From: Tannerella sp.
GTDB lineage: Bacteria > Bacteroidota > Bacteroidia > Bacteroidales > Tannerellaceae
Length of the DNA: 64,000 nt
Assembly (NCBI GenBank): GCA_031285565.1
Contig: JAITVY010000042.1
Coordinates: forward strand, 62,001 to 126,000
Reading direction: 5' to 3'
Of this stretch, positions 1 to 10,955 are shown piece after piece. Position 1 is the first letter of the stretch, and every line of letters begins with the position of its first letter. Made by a program: the position numbers and the translations under genes. The notes under the pieces were generated by a model that was not told the DNA's origin, did no database searches, and saw only the letters and a program-made list of their open reading frames with translations.

Positions 1-62
1 TCTTCAAGTTAATTTGATATGCATCGAATTTTCCCACGATCTAATAAGTCAAAAAAACGTTG

Positions 63-70
63 CAAAGGTA
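63..70 (-). promoter_or_regulatory. Probable promoter -7 element for a gene left of the window
   Basis: On the minus strand these bases read TACCTTTG, matching the Bacteroidetes -7 consensus TAnnTTTG. The gene it would serve starts beyond position 1. I see no clear -33 TTTG at the usual distance, so this rests on one element. The rest of 71-289 is AT-rich intergenic DNA downstream of the sulfatase gene and shows no convincing terminator hairpin. Confidence 0.4.
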
Positions 71-289
71 TAATTTTTTTGCACAATCAACGAATATTTT
101 TCTATCTTTTTCTCGAATATATACAATAAACCTCTTATAGAAACAACTAAGATTCACTTATTATCACAGATTAGCCCTCATTCATTATCCGAACATCCTA
201 TATTTTACATAAAAAGTTATTTTGTTCGAGGCAATCATTAGAGTTCCGGCATCATGTCAAAAAGATCTTCTTTAATTCTGTTTTTTAGG

Positions 290-1681
290 CTATTTCTCAT
301 ATTCGAATGGATAAAGTATGCTTGGCTGATGAGCTTTTTCCATCAAAAGATGCAATTTATTTACTATTCCGGGATATTGTACCGCTGCATTTAATTGTTC
401 CGATGGATCCCTGTCTAAATTATATAATTCGAAAGTCGCTTTTTCAGGATCATCCACCTGTAATTTTATCAATTTCCAGTTATTTTTCAGTATAGCCTGT
501 TTCCCTCCCTGCTCATGAAACTCCCAATAGAAATAGTCATGTTCAAGCTGTTCACCCTCTCCTGTTAATGCCGGCAAATATGATATACCGTCAATATCCA
601 CAGGAGTTTGTTCATCAATCAATTCACACATTGTTGGTAAAAAATCCCAGAATGCCGACACATGATAACTTACCGTACCCGGTTTAATCTTTCCGGGCCA
701 ATGAACTATAAATGGCGTTCTGATCCCTCCTTCATATAGTTCTCTTTTATACCCTCTGAATGCTCCATTGCTATGAAAAAAAAACGGATCATGTCCACCT
801 TCAATATGTGTCCCATTATCGGAAGTAAAAATCACAATAGTATTTCCGACAATTCCTCTCGTCTCCAGCAGATCCATAATTTGTTGCACTCCCTGATCCA
901 ACCGGCTTACCATTGCAGCAAACGTCGCACGTGGTTTAGGCTGCGCAGTATATCCTCCTCCCGGAAAAGGTTTCTCTTCAAACATACCATCATATTCATT
1001 CGGCATATCCGGAGGTACAATGATGTCGGCATGAGGAATTGTGGGAGCCAGGTAAAGGAAAAATGGTTTATCTGCATTTTCTTCAATAAAATTCAAAGCT
1101 TTTTCCATTATCAAGTCATGCGAGTAGACCTTTTTATTCAGATTTAGTTTATTTTGATTTTCAAAAAGAAATGGAGGATAATATCGATGCGCATTAGCCT
1201 GCCCTAAATATCCAAAAAAACAATCAAACCCTTGGTTGTTAGGATGTCCTTCCGTACCCGGACCTCCCATCCCCCATTTGCCTATACAAGCCGTCACATA
1301 GTCTTTTCGTTTCATAATTTCCCCGACAGTCAATTCTTCTGAAGCTAAAGGATAATCAAAATGAATTCCTTCGTCATCAAGAACTCCTTTGTTTCCCCTG
1401 ATAAAAGAATGTCCTGTATGTTTTCCGGTCATCAAAGAGCACCGGGAAGGTGCGCTAACCGTACATCCGGAATAATGTTGAGCAAACCGAATACCATTGG
1501 CAGCCAGCCGGTCAATGGCTGGTGTTTTTATAAATTGCTGTCCATAACAACCTAAATCACCAATACCCAAATCATCAGCCATGATATAGATAACGTTAGG
1601 AGTTCTTTCATTTTCTATTTCTTCGGCATAACCCCCTATCATATTTAGAGAAAGGGAACATAATATCATTTTTTTTATCAT
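290..1681 (-). CDS. Serine-type sulfatase, family S1, exported
   Basis: Predicted type I sulfatase of 463 residues that should remove sulfate esters from a glycan in the periplasm. A short hydrophobic leader (residues 1-19) suggests export. The metal-binding ADD motif is at 35-37. The signature S-A-P-S-R lies at 76-80, followed by SLMTG. The residue to be oxidised to formylglycine is therefore Ser76, not Cys, which requires an anaerobic sulfatase-maturating enzyme (anSME); none is encoded in this window. A later SDNG motif supplies further metal ligands. The gene is last in the PUL1 operon, 19 bases after the upstream sulfatase gene. Substrate position cannot be read from the sequence. Confidence 0.9.
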   Translation of the reverse strand: MIKKMILCSLSLNMIGGYAEEIENERTPNVIYIMADDLGIGDLGCYGQQFIKTPAIDRLAANGIRFAQHYSGCTVSAPSRCSLMTGKHTGHSFIRGNKGVLDDEGIHFDYPLASEELTVGEIMKRKDYVTACIGKWGMGGPGTEGHPNNQGFDCFFGYLGQANAHRYYPPFLFENQNKLNLNKKVYSHDLIMEKALNFIEENADKPFFLYLAPTIPHADIIVPPDMPNEYDGMFEEKPFPGGGYTAQPKPRATFAAMVSRLDQGVQQIMDLLETRGIVGNTIVIFTSDNGTHIEGGHDPFFFHSNGAFRGYKRELYEGGIRTPFIVHWPGKIKPGTVSYHVSAFWDFLPTMCELIDEQTPVDIDGISYLPALTGEGEQLEHDYFYWEFHEQGGKQAILKNNWKLIKLQVDDPEKATFELYNLDRDPSEQLNAAVQYPGIVNKLHLLMEKAHQPSILYPFEYEK

Positions 1682-1700
1682 AAAGTCATCAATTAATTAT

Positions 1701-3125
1701 TCACTTTGTTTGAGGCAACAAAGCTTCTATTTCATTCAACCATAAAGTTAGTTTTTGATTCAATCTCTTTTTTATCTCCGGGTGATATTCAACTATATTA
1801 TTCTGTTCCTGTGGATCTTCTTTTAAATTAAATAATTCAAACCGTTCTCCCTTTATCAACTTTCCATATGGCACTTTATGAATTTCTTTGAATCCATCTA
1901 TTTGATAATAATCACCATAACTATGAATCAGTTTATAATCGCCATCTATAATAGCTGAAGAAGGAGTTTTACTATACATTTCTTCATAATGCGGATGATG
2001 AAAAAATATGGTTTCCCGTCCAAACGCCTCACCATTTGTCCATAATGGGACTAAACTCCTTCCATCAATCACATAATTCTCTGGCTTCGATCCTCCAGAT
2101 AGCTCCATAAAAGTAGGATATAAATCAACAATATGAACCGGAACAGAGCATATTTCTCTGGGTGCAATTTCTCCGGGTAAACGCATGATAAGTGGCGAGC
2201 GTATACCTCCTTCATACAAACTGCCTTTAGCTCCTCGTAGCGGACTATGATCCCAATATCTCCCCAATGCTCCATTATCGCCCACAAAAACAACCAGTGT
2301 ATTCTCACGTAACCCCAATGTTTCAAGCTTATCCAACAGTCTTCCCACCGAAGTATCCAGAAATTCAGTCATTGCCAAAAAATCTGCGGTAGGTCTTTCA
2401 TCTGTATTCCCCCAAATGTCCGTACTACGTTTATAACCTAAAGATTCATATTTACGAATCAATGAATCAGGTGCTGCAAGCGGAGAATGGGTTGTGAAAT
2501 GAGAGGCCCAGACAAAAAAAGGACGATCTTTATTGGTCTCCATAAAAGTGCATATTTCATTTGTAATAGCATCAACAGCCTTATAATTATCAGTTGTTTC
2601 ATTAGCATCTCCTGCCCAGTCTATGCCATAACGTTCAAAAAAACGACCTTGCATTTCACTTTTCATGGGTTGAACCGAATAATTGCCTCCTATATGCCAT
2701 TTACCGCTAATTCCGGTTATATAGCCTGCATCTTTCAACATTCGTGTAATGTTATACCATTCAACAGGTATCGCCCGAAGCGGCTCAGGTTCTACCATAT
2801 ATCCATTCGAAAATGGTTTTGCATGAGTGACTGCAGTCATCCGGCTACGACCCGGATATTTCCCTGTGAAAAAAGCCCCCCTTGTAGGCGAACTCTGAGG
2901 CATTACATAAGCACGGGTGAATCTGATCCCTTCACTTGCCAGTTTGTCCAGGTGAGGCGTTTGTACATGTTTATCACCATTGCACCCCAATTGGTTCCAT
3001 CCAAAATCATCTGCTAATATAAATAAAATATTAGGCTGTTTTCCTCTATCCGCTGCTATCACCTGCAATCCTAATACAAATGGGATTGTTCTTAAGATGA
3101 TACGTTTTGCATTTATTTCAACCAT
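1701..3125 (-). CDS. Serine-type sulfatase, family S1, exported
   Basis: Second type I sulfatase of PUL1, 474 residues, and clearly different in sequence from its neighbour, which suggests another regiospecificity. An N-terminal hydrophobic stretch (about residues 9-24) is a likely signal peptide. Metal-binding ADD is at 38-40. The signature S-S-P-T-R is at 78-82, followed by FFTGKYPGR, so the maturation residue is Ser78. A GDNG motif contributes the C-terminal half of the metal site. The start overlaps the 3' end of the GH127 gene by eight bases, which implies translational coupling in one operon. Confidence 0.9.
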   Translation of the reverse strand: MVEINAKRIILRTIPFVLGLQVIAADRGKQPNILFILADDFGWNQLGCNGDKHVQTPHLDKLASEGIRFTRAYVMPQSSPTRGAFFTGKYPGRSRMTAVTHAKPFSNGYMVEPEPLRAIPVEWYNITRMLKDAGYITGISGKWHIGGNYSVQPMKSEMQGRFFERYGIDWAGDANETTDNYKAVDAITNEICTFMETNKDRPFFVWASHFTTHSPLAAPDSLIRKYESLGYKRSTDIWGNTDERPTADFLAMTEFLDTSVGRLLDKLETLGLRENTLVVFVGDNGALGRYWDHSPLRGAKGSLYEGGIRSPLIMRLPGEIAPREICSVPVHIVDLYPTFMELSGGSKPENYVIDGRSLVPLWTNGEAFGRETIFFHHPHYEEMYSKTPSSAIIDGDYKLIHSYGDYYQIDGFKEIHKVPYGKLIKGERFELFNLKEDPQEQNNIVEYHPEIKKRLNQKLTLWLNEIEALLPQTK

Positions 3126-5175
3126 TTGTATTCACTTTTTCAATTAATTCTGTTTCTTCGGTACCTGCTTTTTCACGATCTTCAATCAACAACATGCACA
3201 TGGAAGAAACCCCTCTGTTTTGCCAGCCGAAATAAGGAATCGCCTTAAACACAACGGGATCAGAACCAATAAGGCCTTTTCCTTTCAAAACCATAGCTCC
3301 ACCCAACATATCCGGTTCAAAAACGGAAGTAATGGCATCGTCGGCGCTTAGTTGCATTTGTAATATATCAAACGGATGATCGCATCCCTCCAAACAATAG
3401 AGCAAAGGGCCACGCATAAGTGCAACCCGCCCCTGGTTTGCCTTTATATCAGGATCCGTATAAATTTTCATAACCGGCATTTCAAAAAGAAGTTCTATTT
3501 TGTCATGCCTGTTCCACCGGCGTTGAATACTTAAATAACCATTACGAATGTTATTAGCTTTCTGTTCTTCCCCATTGATAAACAGGCTGAATTCTGGGTT
3601 CTCTGCGTTAGAAAAAGAATAGGTTGATGATATATGATTGCTTCCGGCTACCCGGGAAGGTATACGAAGATGACATTCAAATTCACCTTCGCTACCTATC
3701 TCTATTTCTACTTTTCCATTCCATACATAATCAGATTTCATATTCAGTCGGATCTCATTGCCCGATACCCGGGTTTTTAACGTACTTCCTATATATTGGT
3801 TTACATAAATACCTTTATCGTCTTTTGCATAAATCCAACGACCTACCCCGGTAATAAATCCCGGCAGTTTAGAAGGACAACAGAACAGATAGGTAGTACG
3901 CAGACCATTATGAGGAGTCTCCCTGTTTTTTTCGGAAATATTAATCTTATTAGCATAGAAAAATCTTTTCCCATCATCGCTTATTCCGGCCAATCCTCCG
4001 TTATACAATTCAAGTTCTACCAAATCTGCATATTTTGCATCAGCAGTCAGTAAGTTCAGCCGATGATTCCATTGCCCCTGGGCAATATTAGCACAACATT
4101 CGCTATATGTCGAAAATATCGGCAGATCATCATCTTCTCCATGCTGTTCGGCCGGTACGCCATTTCCGGTACCACCATGAATATACATTTTATGAGTCGT
4201 TACATTTTCCCATAAATGCGAAAGACCTCTTTTCAAACTATCTTCGCCGGTTGCTCTTACGACATCAGTTGCTCCTGAATAAACATATGCCGTACGGACA
4301 CAGTGCCCATAGGCTTTCGATTGTCTATGCAAAGGTTTTGAATTCTCTTCCTGATTCAGATCTACAGGTCGGGTAAATTTGATATACCTTGCTGACCAAT
4401 CAGCTAAATGGAAGTATTTTTCCTCTTTTGTTACTTCATATAGCTTCATTAAACCTATTTCCAGTTGGGGATGATCAGCATATGTTGAAATCTTATCGAA
4501 TGTAAAGACATCACAAATATGATCAGCAAAACGGATCGCTGCATCCAAATACCGGCGTTTGCCTGTCCCCCTGTAATAAGCGACTGCCGATTCGAACAGA
4601 TGTCCTGCACAATACAGCTGACTGTATGCAAACGGCCAGTTATCCGACCGTGAACACCATCTGTTTTCAGGTCCGTATCCAAATTTCAACACATGCGGAT
4701 CATTTCTTGAGGGTGAAGCCGGATGGTCAAAATCCAACGTATATTGCGTATTGATATAGCCACTGGTATCCTGGGCGTCAATTATATCTTCAATAATAGC
4801 ATCACACCGGGCTTCTAGAATTGAATCCGATCCGAAAGAAGCCAGGTATCCGGCAGCCTCCAATAATTTATACACATCTGAATCCGGTGCATTATACAAC
4901 CGGATTTTTCCTTTCTTTTTCCCGGCTGTAATCCGGAAATTATCAATCTTACCTTGTTCTTCAGCTATATCTAATAACAGAGGTAAGGTCACTTGCTGAA
5001 TGGTTTCAATTTTACGGTTCCAGAAAAGGTCATTAACCTGCACTTCATTAAACTCTACGGTTTGTAACATAGAATAAGGATACACACCTTTCTCAGAAGT
5101 GCAGGATAGCAGACCTATACTCAGTAAAAAATAAACCCGGAAAATTATCCGAAAATCAGGCTTATTTATTTTCAT
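3118..5175 (-). CDS. GH127-type beta-L-arabinofuranosidase, lipoprotein
   Basis: Protein of 685 residues of the DUF1680/GH127 family, whose characterised members release beta-L-arabinofuranose. The N-terminus ends in a lipobox (LLSC, Cys25), so it is probably membrane-anchored. GH127 enzymes use a zinc site built from a Glu and three Cys, one of them the nucleophile. Here the equivalents are visible as Glu359 and Cys361 in SECCANI and the Cys432-Cys433 pair in LFCCPSK. The helical barrel comes first and beta-sandwich regions follow. It sits between the GH-D-like lipoprotein gene and the sulfatases in PUL1 and overlaps the next gene by eight bases. A related family such as GH146 is possible. 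Confidence 0.8.
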   Translation of the reverse strand: MKINKPDFRIIFRVYFLLSIGLLSCTSEKGVYPYSMLQTVEFNEVQVNDLFWNRKIETIQQVTLPLLLDIAEEQGKIDNFRITAGKKKGKIRLYNAPDSDVYKLLEAAGYLASFGSDSILEARCDAIIEDIIDAQDTSGYINTQYTLDFDHPASPSRNDPHVLKFGYGPENRWCSRSDNWPFAYSQLYCAGHLFESAVAYYRGTGKRRYLDAAIRFADHICDVFTFDKISTYADHPQLEIGLMKLYEVTKEEKYFHLADWSARYIKFTRPVDLNQEENSKPLHRQSKAYGHCVRTAYVYSGATDVVRATGEDSLKRGLSHLWENVTTHKMYIHGGTGNGVPAEQHGEDDDLPIFSTYSECCANIAQGQWNHRLNLLTADAKYADLVELELYNGGLAGISDDGKRFFYANKINISEKNRETPHNGLRTTYLFCCPSKLPGFITGVGRWIYAKDDKGIYVNQYIGSTLKTRVSGNEIRLNMKSDYVWNGKVEIEIGSEGEFECHLRIPSRVAGSNHISSTYSFSNAENPEFSLFINGEEQKANNIRNGYLSIQRRWNRHDKIELLFEMPVMKIYTDPDIKANQGRVALMRGPLLYCLEGCDHPFDILQMQLSADDAITSVFEPDMLGGAMVLKGKGLIGSDPVVFKAIPYFGWQNRGVSSMCMLLIEDREKAGTEETELIEKVNTNG

Positions 5176-5186
5176 CAGGCTTCGAT

Positions 5187-6803
5187 TTATTCCAATTTCA
5201 GAATCAAACCCGGAGCCGACTGATCATCTTTATCACCGGCTGATGTTCCAATCTTCTCGACCAACGAACCCGGAATAGTCAAGGTATTTCCAGCTATAGT
5301 AACCTCTTTAATTATATCTTCCGACGATTCAGCCAGCAAATCCTGTGCCCAGATATGTTTTACTTTATCAACCGGCTGGTCAAACTCCAGTACCAAAGAA
5401 TCATAATAGCCGAATATACCTATCGGCTGATTCAATTCTTTTATCTGAATTGTTACTTTTGCTAGTGGATAGAACCATTCATCTTCAGGCGATACCCGAC
5501 CTTCGGTTGCAACACATACCGGTCCGTTAGGATAGGCTGTTGCCATTACATAGGGAGCGTCTCCCTTTATTTCGACTTTAGGTAAAGGTATATTGCGTGC
5601 CATCACTGCAGGCGCACTTTGGTATACGGTTTTACCATAGGTTGCTTTGTTCCAGGTTGAATATTCATCATACGGAAAACAATCCACCAGATCATTAGCC
5701 GATGCCGTATAGCTACCTTCACCGGCAGGAAAAGCCGGGGCTATACGCTGCCAACGTCCGAAACGTTCAGGCTCGTTCATACGATTTTGCATATGACGTT
5801 TACCTGCAAGCTGATGATGAAGATCTTTGCCTTTGTAAAGGCGTTCACCATAATTAGGATGGCGTTTACTGGCTACCAGACATCCTAATGCTGCAGCTGC
5901 ATTACAATCATCCTGCACATTTAATGTAGAACAATATACCGGTTTTCCCTGGGTCACTTTCAAGATATCATGCACACGGCGAAGCGTAGTAGCCGACATC
6001 AACACAGGCGAAGCATCATAAGTACGGAAAACATCCGAATTTTGTAATACTCGAAGCGTACTTTCCTTATGCGCACTATCTGTTTCATAAAGAGAAGGAT
6101 AAGATTCCTGTCCGGGGATATCCCAATCCGGATTTAAATTTCCGGCGGGCGTCACATATTCCAGAACCAACTCCGGAAAATACTTTTCTTTTGCCTTATA
6201 TGCATTAAAATTAGTAATGTCTCCCCCATCAATCTTCCAATATTTCACCCCTGCATATTTTGACCACTTTACAAATTGTTCTGCCAGTTCAGCGGTTACT
6301 TCTCCACGCACCCATATACCTAATCCTTTCCATCCGTAACTTTGTATTTCTTCGTTAAAAAGTCGCAAAGCTTCTTCAGGACGGGCATTTCCATATTCCG
6401 GGAAATCCCGGGCATCAATTTGTAATGAAAAAAACGGTTCTGCACCAGGTAAACGTTCGTCCTTTTCTTTTGTCTGCCAGCCATGATCTATCAGAAAAAA
6501 ATAATCGGCCCGTCCCCGCGGCAAATAAGTAGTTACCCAACCATCTTTTTTATTAAACAGATTCTGATAGTTTATTTCTTCGCGGGCGTTGGGGTTATTT
6601 ATCATTTGAATATCCGTTATCTCTCCGCCTCTTTGCTGCCAGTAATTCTGGGCATACCATGTGCACCAATAATTTGGTGCACCGGCTGGTGTAGTTGGGA
6701 CCAGATTGGGGCCTTTTATCGCAGTGTTTGTACATGAAAACATCCCGAACAAAACAATACAAATTAACAACACCTTATCAAAATAAAATTCCTTTTTCAT
6801 CAT
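5187..6803 (-). CDS. Putative clan GH-D (alpha-galactosidase-like) lipoprotein
   Basis: About 538 residues with a lipoprotein signal (GMFSC), so probably anchored at the cell envelope. The middle looks like a TIM barrel of the alpha-galactosidase kind. An IDHGWQ motif resembles the DDGWQ of GH36/GH27, then comes GWKGLGIWVRGE, and then KYWKIDGGD, where the Asp after K-I would be the nucleophile by analogy. The C-terminal part is beta-rich. I do not recognise a named family and the assignment rests on motif resemblance only. Upstream in-frame TTG and ATG codons exist, but the ATG pair at 6803/6800 places the signal peptide at the N-terminus. It lies just after susD and just before the GH127 gene. 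Confidence 0.55.
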   Translation of the reverse strand: MMKKEFYFDKVLLICIVLFGMFSCTNTAIKGPNLVPTTPAGAPNYWCTWYAQNYWQQRGGEITDIQMINNPNAREEINYQNLFNKKDGWVTTYLPRGRADYFFLIDHGWQTKEKDERLPGAEPFFSLQIDARDFPEYGNARPEEALRLFNEEIQSYGWKGLGIWVRGEVTAELAEQFVKWSKYAGVKYWKIDGGDITNFNAYKAKEKYFPELVLEYVTPAGNLNPDWDIPGQESYPSLYETDSAHKESTLRVLQNSDVFRTYDASPVLMSATTLRRVHDILKVTQGKPVYCSTLNVQDDCNAAAALGCLVASKRHPNYGERLYKGKDLHHQLAGKRHMQNRMNEPERFGRWQRIAPAFPAGEGSYTASANDLVDCFPYDEYSTWNKATYGKTVYQSAPAVMARNIPLPKVEIKGDAPYVMATAYPNGPVCVATEGRVSPEDEWFYPLAKVTIQIKELNQPIGIFGYYDSLVLEFDQPVDKVKHIWAQDLLAESSEDIIKEVTIAGNTLTIPGSLVEKIGTSAGDKDDQSAPGLILKLE

Positions 6804-6826
6804 TTTATCTTTTTTATTACACATCA

Positions 6827-8305
6827 TCAATAACCCGGATTTTGTGTCAGATTTTTATTTTTCATCATTTCTTTTGATGGAATCGGGAACAACTGATGAT
6901 GTTGTTGAACATGTTTAGCTCCATCAGGATTACTTCCTCCCATTGTATGAACTACTTCGACCAGCTTATTCCACCTGCAGAGATCAATTTTCCGGTGATA
7001 TTCAAAAGCTAACTCCCATTTCCTTTCATTAATTATGTCTGAAAAGAATTGGTCTTTACTACGGCCTGCAAGTGGTAAAAGATTTGCCCTTTCGCGAATC
7101 GTATTAATCCGGTCGTAAGCCTTCGCTGTAGGACCATTATTCAGTTCATTCTCTGCCTCTGCTTGCATCAGATAGGCATCTGCCAACCGATAGATTAGCA
7201 CATTTATCCCTGAATTTCCTCTGATCATGTTTTCCGGCTTATCTAAAAATTTAGCCACGTAATTAAATATAAAATTAACACGATCATCTCCGTCCAACCA
7301 TTTATACCATATTATACGCGCATCATGCTGATCAAATGTAGTTATAAACTCCGGTGTGGCAGTTAATAGGCCATATCCGGTAAATATACTGCTCAATGCA
7401 GGGTCTGTCGATGTTTCATCTACCCCTCTGGGGCACATTTGGGTAGTACGGTGCTGTCTGAATATATGCTGAACAAAATCCAATTCCCATATTGACTCTT
7501 CGTTATATTCGTGTTCTTCACCCCATAGATCATCATAGCTGTTTAACAATCGGTGCGACGATTGGGAAATAATCTCTTCACAAGTTGATGACACTTTAGC
7601 CCATTCTTTTTCCCATAAATAGAATTTACTTAACAACATTTTAGCCGCCCATCGTGTAGGCCTGCCTTTATAATTATCTGCCGAGTTATCCGGAAGATCG
7701 TTTGCAGATGCTTCCAAATCGCTTATCATATTTTTTCTGATTTCCGAACATGAAGTTCTGGGTAGGCCACTAATAGAATAATTAATGTCGAACCGGTCTA
7801 TATATGGAACATCACCCCACAACGAAGTGAGGTAATAATAATAGAATGCACGATAAAAAAGTCCTTCAGCAACAATCTGCTTCCGGATACTTTCTGTCGT
7901 ATTCTTAGAGTTCATAACCTTATCTATCAAATTATTGGCATCAGCTACACCCCGATAAAAGACTCGCCACAAATCGGGAATGGCTCCCTCAGTAGCTACC
8001 GAGAGGTTATAGACATGGAATGGATACTGTGCTTCACGTCCACCTGTAGGACGGGCAATATCTGTACCGTAATGGAGAAAATAATTCAAATCCCATTGCA
8101 GTCCGTCTATTCCGGGTTGCCCTCCAAATAATTTCGTTACATTATGATAACACCCGATAGCTCCTGCATTGGCTTCGACATCAGATTGATAGAATTGATC
8201 CGGTGAAACAAAACTTTTAGGATCTTCGTCCAGAAAGTCTGTACAGGAAAATAAACTAAGCGAAATTATTATCGCCCCAATATTGATTAATTTTTTCATG
8301 ATCAT
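6827..8305 (-). CDS. SusD/RagB-family glycan-binding lipoprotein (PUL1)
   Basis: A 492-residue SusD homologue that should sit as a lid on the SusC channel at the outer membrane and bind the glycan. The signal peptide ends in a lipobox (LFSC, Cys21). The protein shows the helical TPR-like region with the AEGLFYRAFYYYYL motif typical of RagB/SusD and closes with the usual LTQNPGY. It follows susC by a few bases and is intact, although its susC partner is frameshifted. The start could be either ATG at 8305 or the one two codons later. Confidence 0.93.
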   Translation of the reverse strand: MIMKKLINIGAIIISLSLFSCTDFLDEDPKSFVSPDQFYQSDVEANAGAIGCYHNVTKLFGGQPGIDGLQWDLNYFLHYGTDIARPTGGREAQYPFHVYNLSVATEGAIPDLWRVFYRGVADANNLIDKVMNSKNTTESIRKQIVAEGLFYRAFYYYYLTSLWGDVPYIDRFDINYSISGLPRTSCSEIRKNMISDLEASANDLPDNSADNYKGRPTRWAAKMLLSKFYLWEKEWAKVSSTCEEIISQSSHRLLNSYDDLWGEEHEYNEESIWELDFVQHIFRQHRTTQMCPRGVDETSTDPALSSIFTGYGLLTATPEFITTFDQHDARIIWYKWLDGDDRVNFIFNYVAKFLDKPENMIRGNSGINVLIYRLADAYLMQAEAENELNNGPTAKAYDRINTIRERANLLPLAGRSKDQFFSDIINERKWELAFEYHRKIDLCRWNKLVEVVHTMGGSNPDGAKHVQQHHQLFPIPSKEMMKNKNLTQNPGY

Positions 8306-8311
8306 CTGATT

Positions 8312-10955
8312 TTAAAATTCAACATTAAATCCTATCTGGAAAGAACGATTCTGAGGATATGCCATATCATCCACACCTCGTGCAACTGCATGATTTCCTG
8401 TAACATCCGGATCATACCCCCATTTATAGTTTGTCCAGGTAAACAGATTATTGAATATAACATAAATATTACATTTATTCATCCAGCTTATATCTTTTAC
8501 AGGGAGTGTATATCCAAACTTTAATGTTTTAAATTTCAAATAAGAACCATCCTGTACAGAGGGCGAATAATTCAGATTATTCACATTGATATTATATGGG
8601 AATGCACCGGGAGCCAATACATTTGAGTTCGGATAACTTTCCGACCAGGGTTTACCGTCAAACCTAAACAGGTTGGAACCGAAATCGCCGAAGAAGAAAT
8701 AATTGGATGCCGGATTTAATATGTCATTTCCATAACTCCCCTGAAAAAATAATTCCAGATTGAATTGCTTATACCTTGCATTCGCCCCCAGACCACCAAA
8801 AAAGTCAGCTTCTGCATTTCCCAAGATCGCATAGTCGCCTACTCCATCATATTTACCATTCTCGTTTACATCTACAAATCTTGCCGTGCCCGGACGCGCT
8901 CCCGGCATATAATTCGGATTTGCGTCTATTTCGGCCTGCGATTTCCAGGTACCTTCGTATACGGCCCCTACAAAAACTCCGGCCGGTTTGTCTTTATATA
9001 AACGAACACCCTTTTGTACATCTATATAATCTGCATCGCCAATATCTAACACTTTATTCCGGTTACGTGAGATATTGAAATTCAAATCCAGCCCGAAATC
9101 TTTCTGTTCAATAATGCCTGCATTCACCATTAAATCGAATCCTTTGTTGCCAACTTTTCCAATGTTTTGCAATTGAGTACGGTAACCACTGGTCCAGGGA
9201 ATTTCCACATTCATCAGCAAGTCTTTTGTTTCTTTATAGTAATAATCAAATTCAAAAGATAGCCTGCCATTAAAAAAAGCAGCTTCCAATCCGATATCAA
9301 ATTGGGAGGTAGTTTCCCATTTCAAATCCGGATTCGCAATATTTCCCAGCAAATAGCCTGTATACTTGTTTCCTCCTAACGTAGGTGTTACCACATTCAG
9401 TGATGCCAGTGATTGGTAAGTATTGATAGCCTGATTACCGATCAAGCCGTAGCTTGTACGAAGTTTCAAATTATAAAATATATCCAAATCCTTAATAAAT
9501 TGCTCTTCTCCCAAACGCCAGGCCAACGCAGCAGATGGAAAAAAAGCCCATTTATGGTTCATCGCCAACCGGGACGATCCGTCATAACGAGCTACAAGAG
9601 TTAACAGATATTTATTCATAAGCGAATAGTTCACCCGTCCGAGGTAAGAAAGCATCTGATTCTCTGTGGCATCCGAATCGTAGGTGGCTGTCGATGGATC
9701 TCCCGCCGATAGTTTATTATACTTCATAATATCATTGGAAAAACCTTCTACTTTCGTATAGTTAGAACTTGCACTCTCCTTTTGGATTGTGAATCCTCCC
9801 ATTGCTGTAAAATTGTGTATCTCATTTATATCAAAAGTATAGCTTATGGTATTTTCATTTAAAATACTGAAATAGTCCCTATTATCCAATCGGGCTAAGC
9901 CTCCTTTTTTATTTTCGGCCCGGTTGGGTAAAATGCCCGGTTCGTACCGTTCTGTTTTTTGTGAATGAAAATCTCCACCTACTGTCGAACGAATAACTAA
10001 ATTTTTGATCGGATTAATTTCCACATAAAAGTTAGCTAAAAATCGTTTCGCATATGTATCCGTTTGTAACAGATTATTCATGGCAACCGGATTATTAAAC
10101 AATTCACTATTGATCGGACTTTTATAAGTGTATTCACCATTTTCATCGTAAACAGGAATACAGGTCAATGCAAGCCGGGACCCATTATAAAAATCCACTT
10201 TTGGATTATCGGTATGCAAACTACTAGCATTCACATTAATACCTATCTTTAACCAATCATAGAGTTTTTTATCCAGATTGATACGTGTTTGATATCTGGT
10301 AAACCCCGAACTTTTATAAATACCTTCCTGATTGTAATAATTGGCCGATATAAAATGAAGGAAGTCTTTTGTGCCGCCGGAAATTGATAAATCTATATTG
10401 GTTACAGGAGCAACTCGGGTAATTGCATCCTGCCAGTCCGTATTTTGTACTTTACCCATATCCGGAAAAGGAGTAGGTCCCCCTGTAAATTCAGCATATG
10501 CATTGGCAAATTCCGCCCTTTCATACCCATCCATAAAAGGTAATTTTTTAGGTAGCGCCTGAAATCCCTGATAGAAATTCACTCCAATCTTACTACGCCC
10601 TTCTTTTCCCTTTTTGGTAGTTATCATGATTACACCGTTGGCTCCCCGTGAACCATAAATAGAAGTTGCAGTTGCATCTTTCAATATTTCAATAGACTCA
10701 ATGTCAGATGGATTAATAGAGTTCAAATCTCCTCCCCCTATAAAACCATCAATTACGTAAAGAGGCTCATTATTTGCAGAAATAGAGTTTCCTCCCCGAA
10801 TTCGGATACTTGTCCCCGAACCCGGCGCCCCTCCCATTGAAGAGATCTGTACACCCGCTGCCCGTCCTTGTAAAGCCTTATCAATGCTTGGAACCGGTAA
10901 CCCACTCAGTTCTTCTGTCCCAACTTTGGTTACAGATCCGGTTAAATCGCTTTTT
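8312..10955 (-). pseudogene. SusC-like TonB-dependent transporter, C-terminal part of a frameshifted gene (PUL1)
   Basis: This frame encodes the plug domain and the 22-strand beta-barrel of a SusC transporter. It starts inside the plug and ends in a C-terminal aromatic (NVEF). Read upstream of its first ATG (10837), the frame continues without a stop through SDLTGSVTKVG and a typical plug sequence (KALQGRAAGVQ) back to about 10955. There the N-terminal half, in another frame, ends in GYGVVKKAI and a stop. Adding one A to the A6 run at 10951-10956 would give GYGVVKKSDLTGS, the normal SusC junction. A single-base deletion therefore splits the gene. Sequencing or assembly error in the homopolymer is the main alternative; ribosomal or transcriptional slippage is less likely on such a short run. 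Confidence 0.85.
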
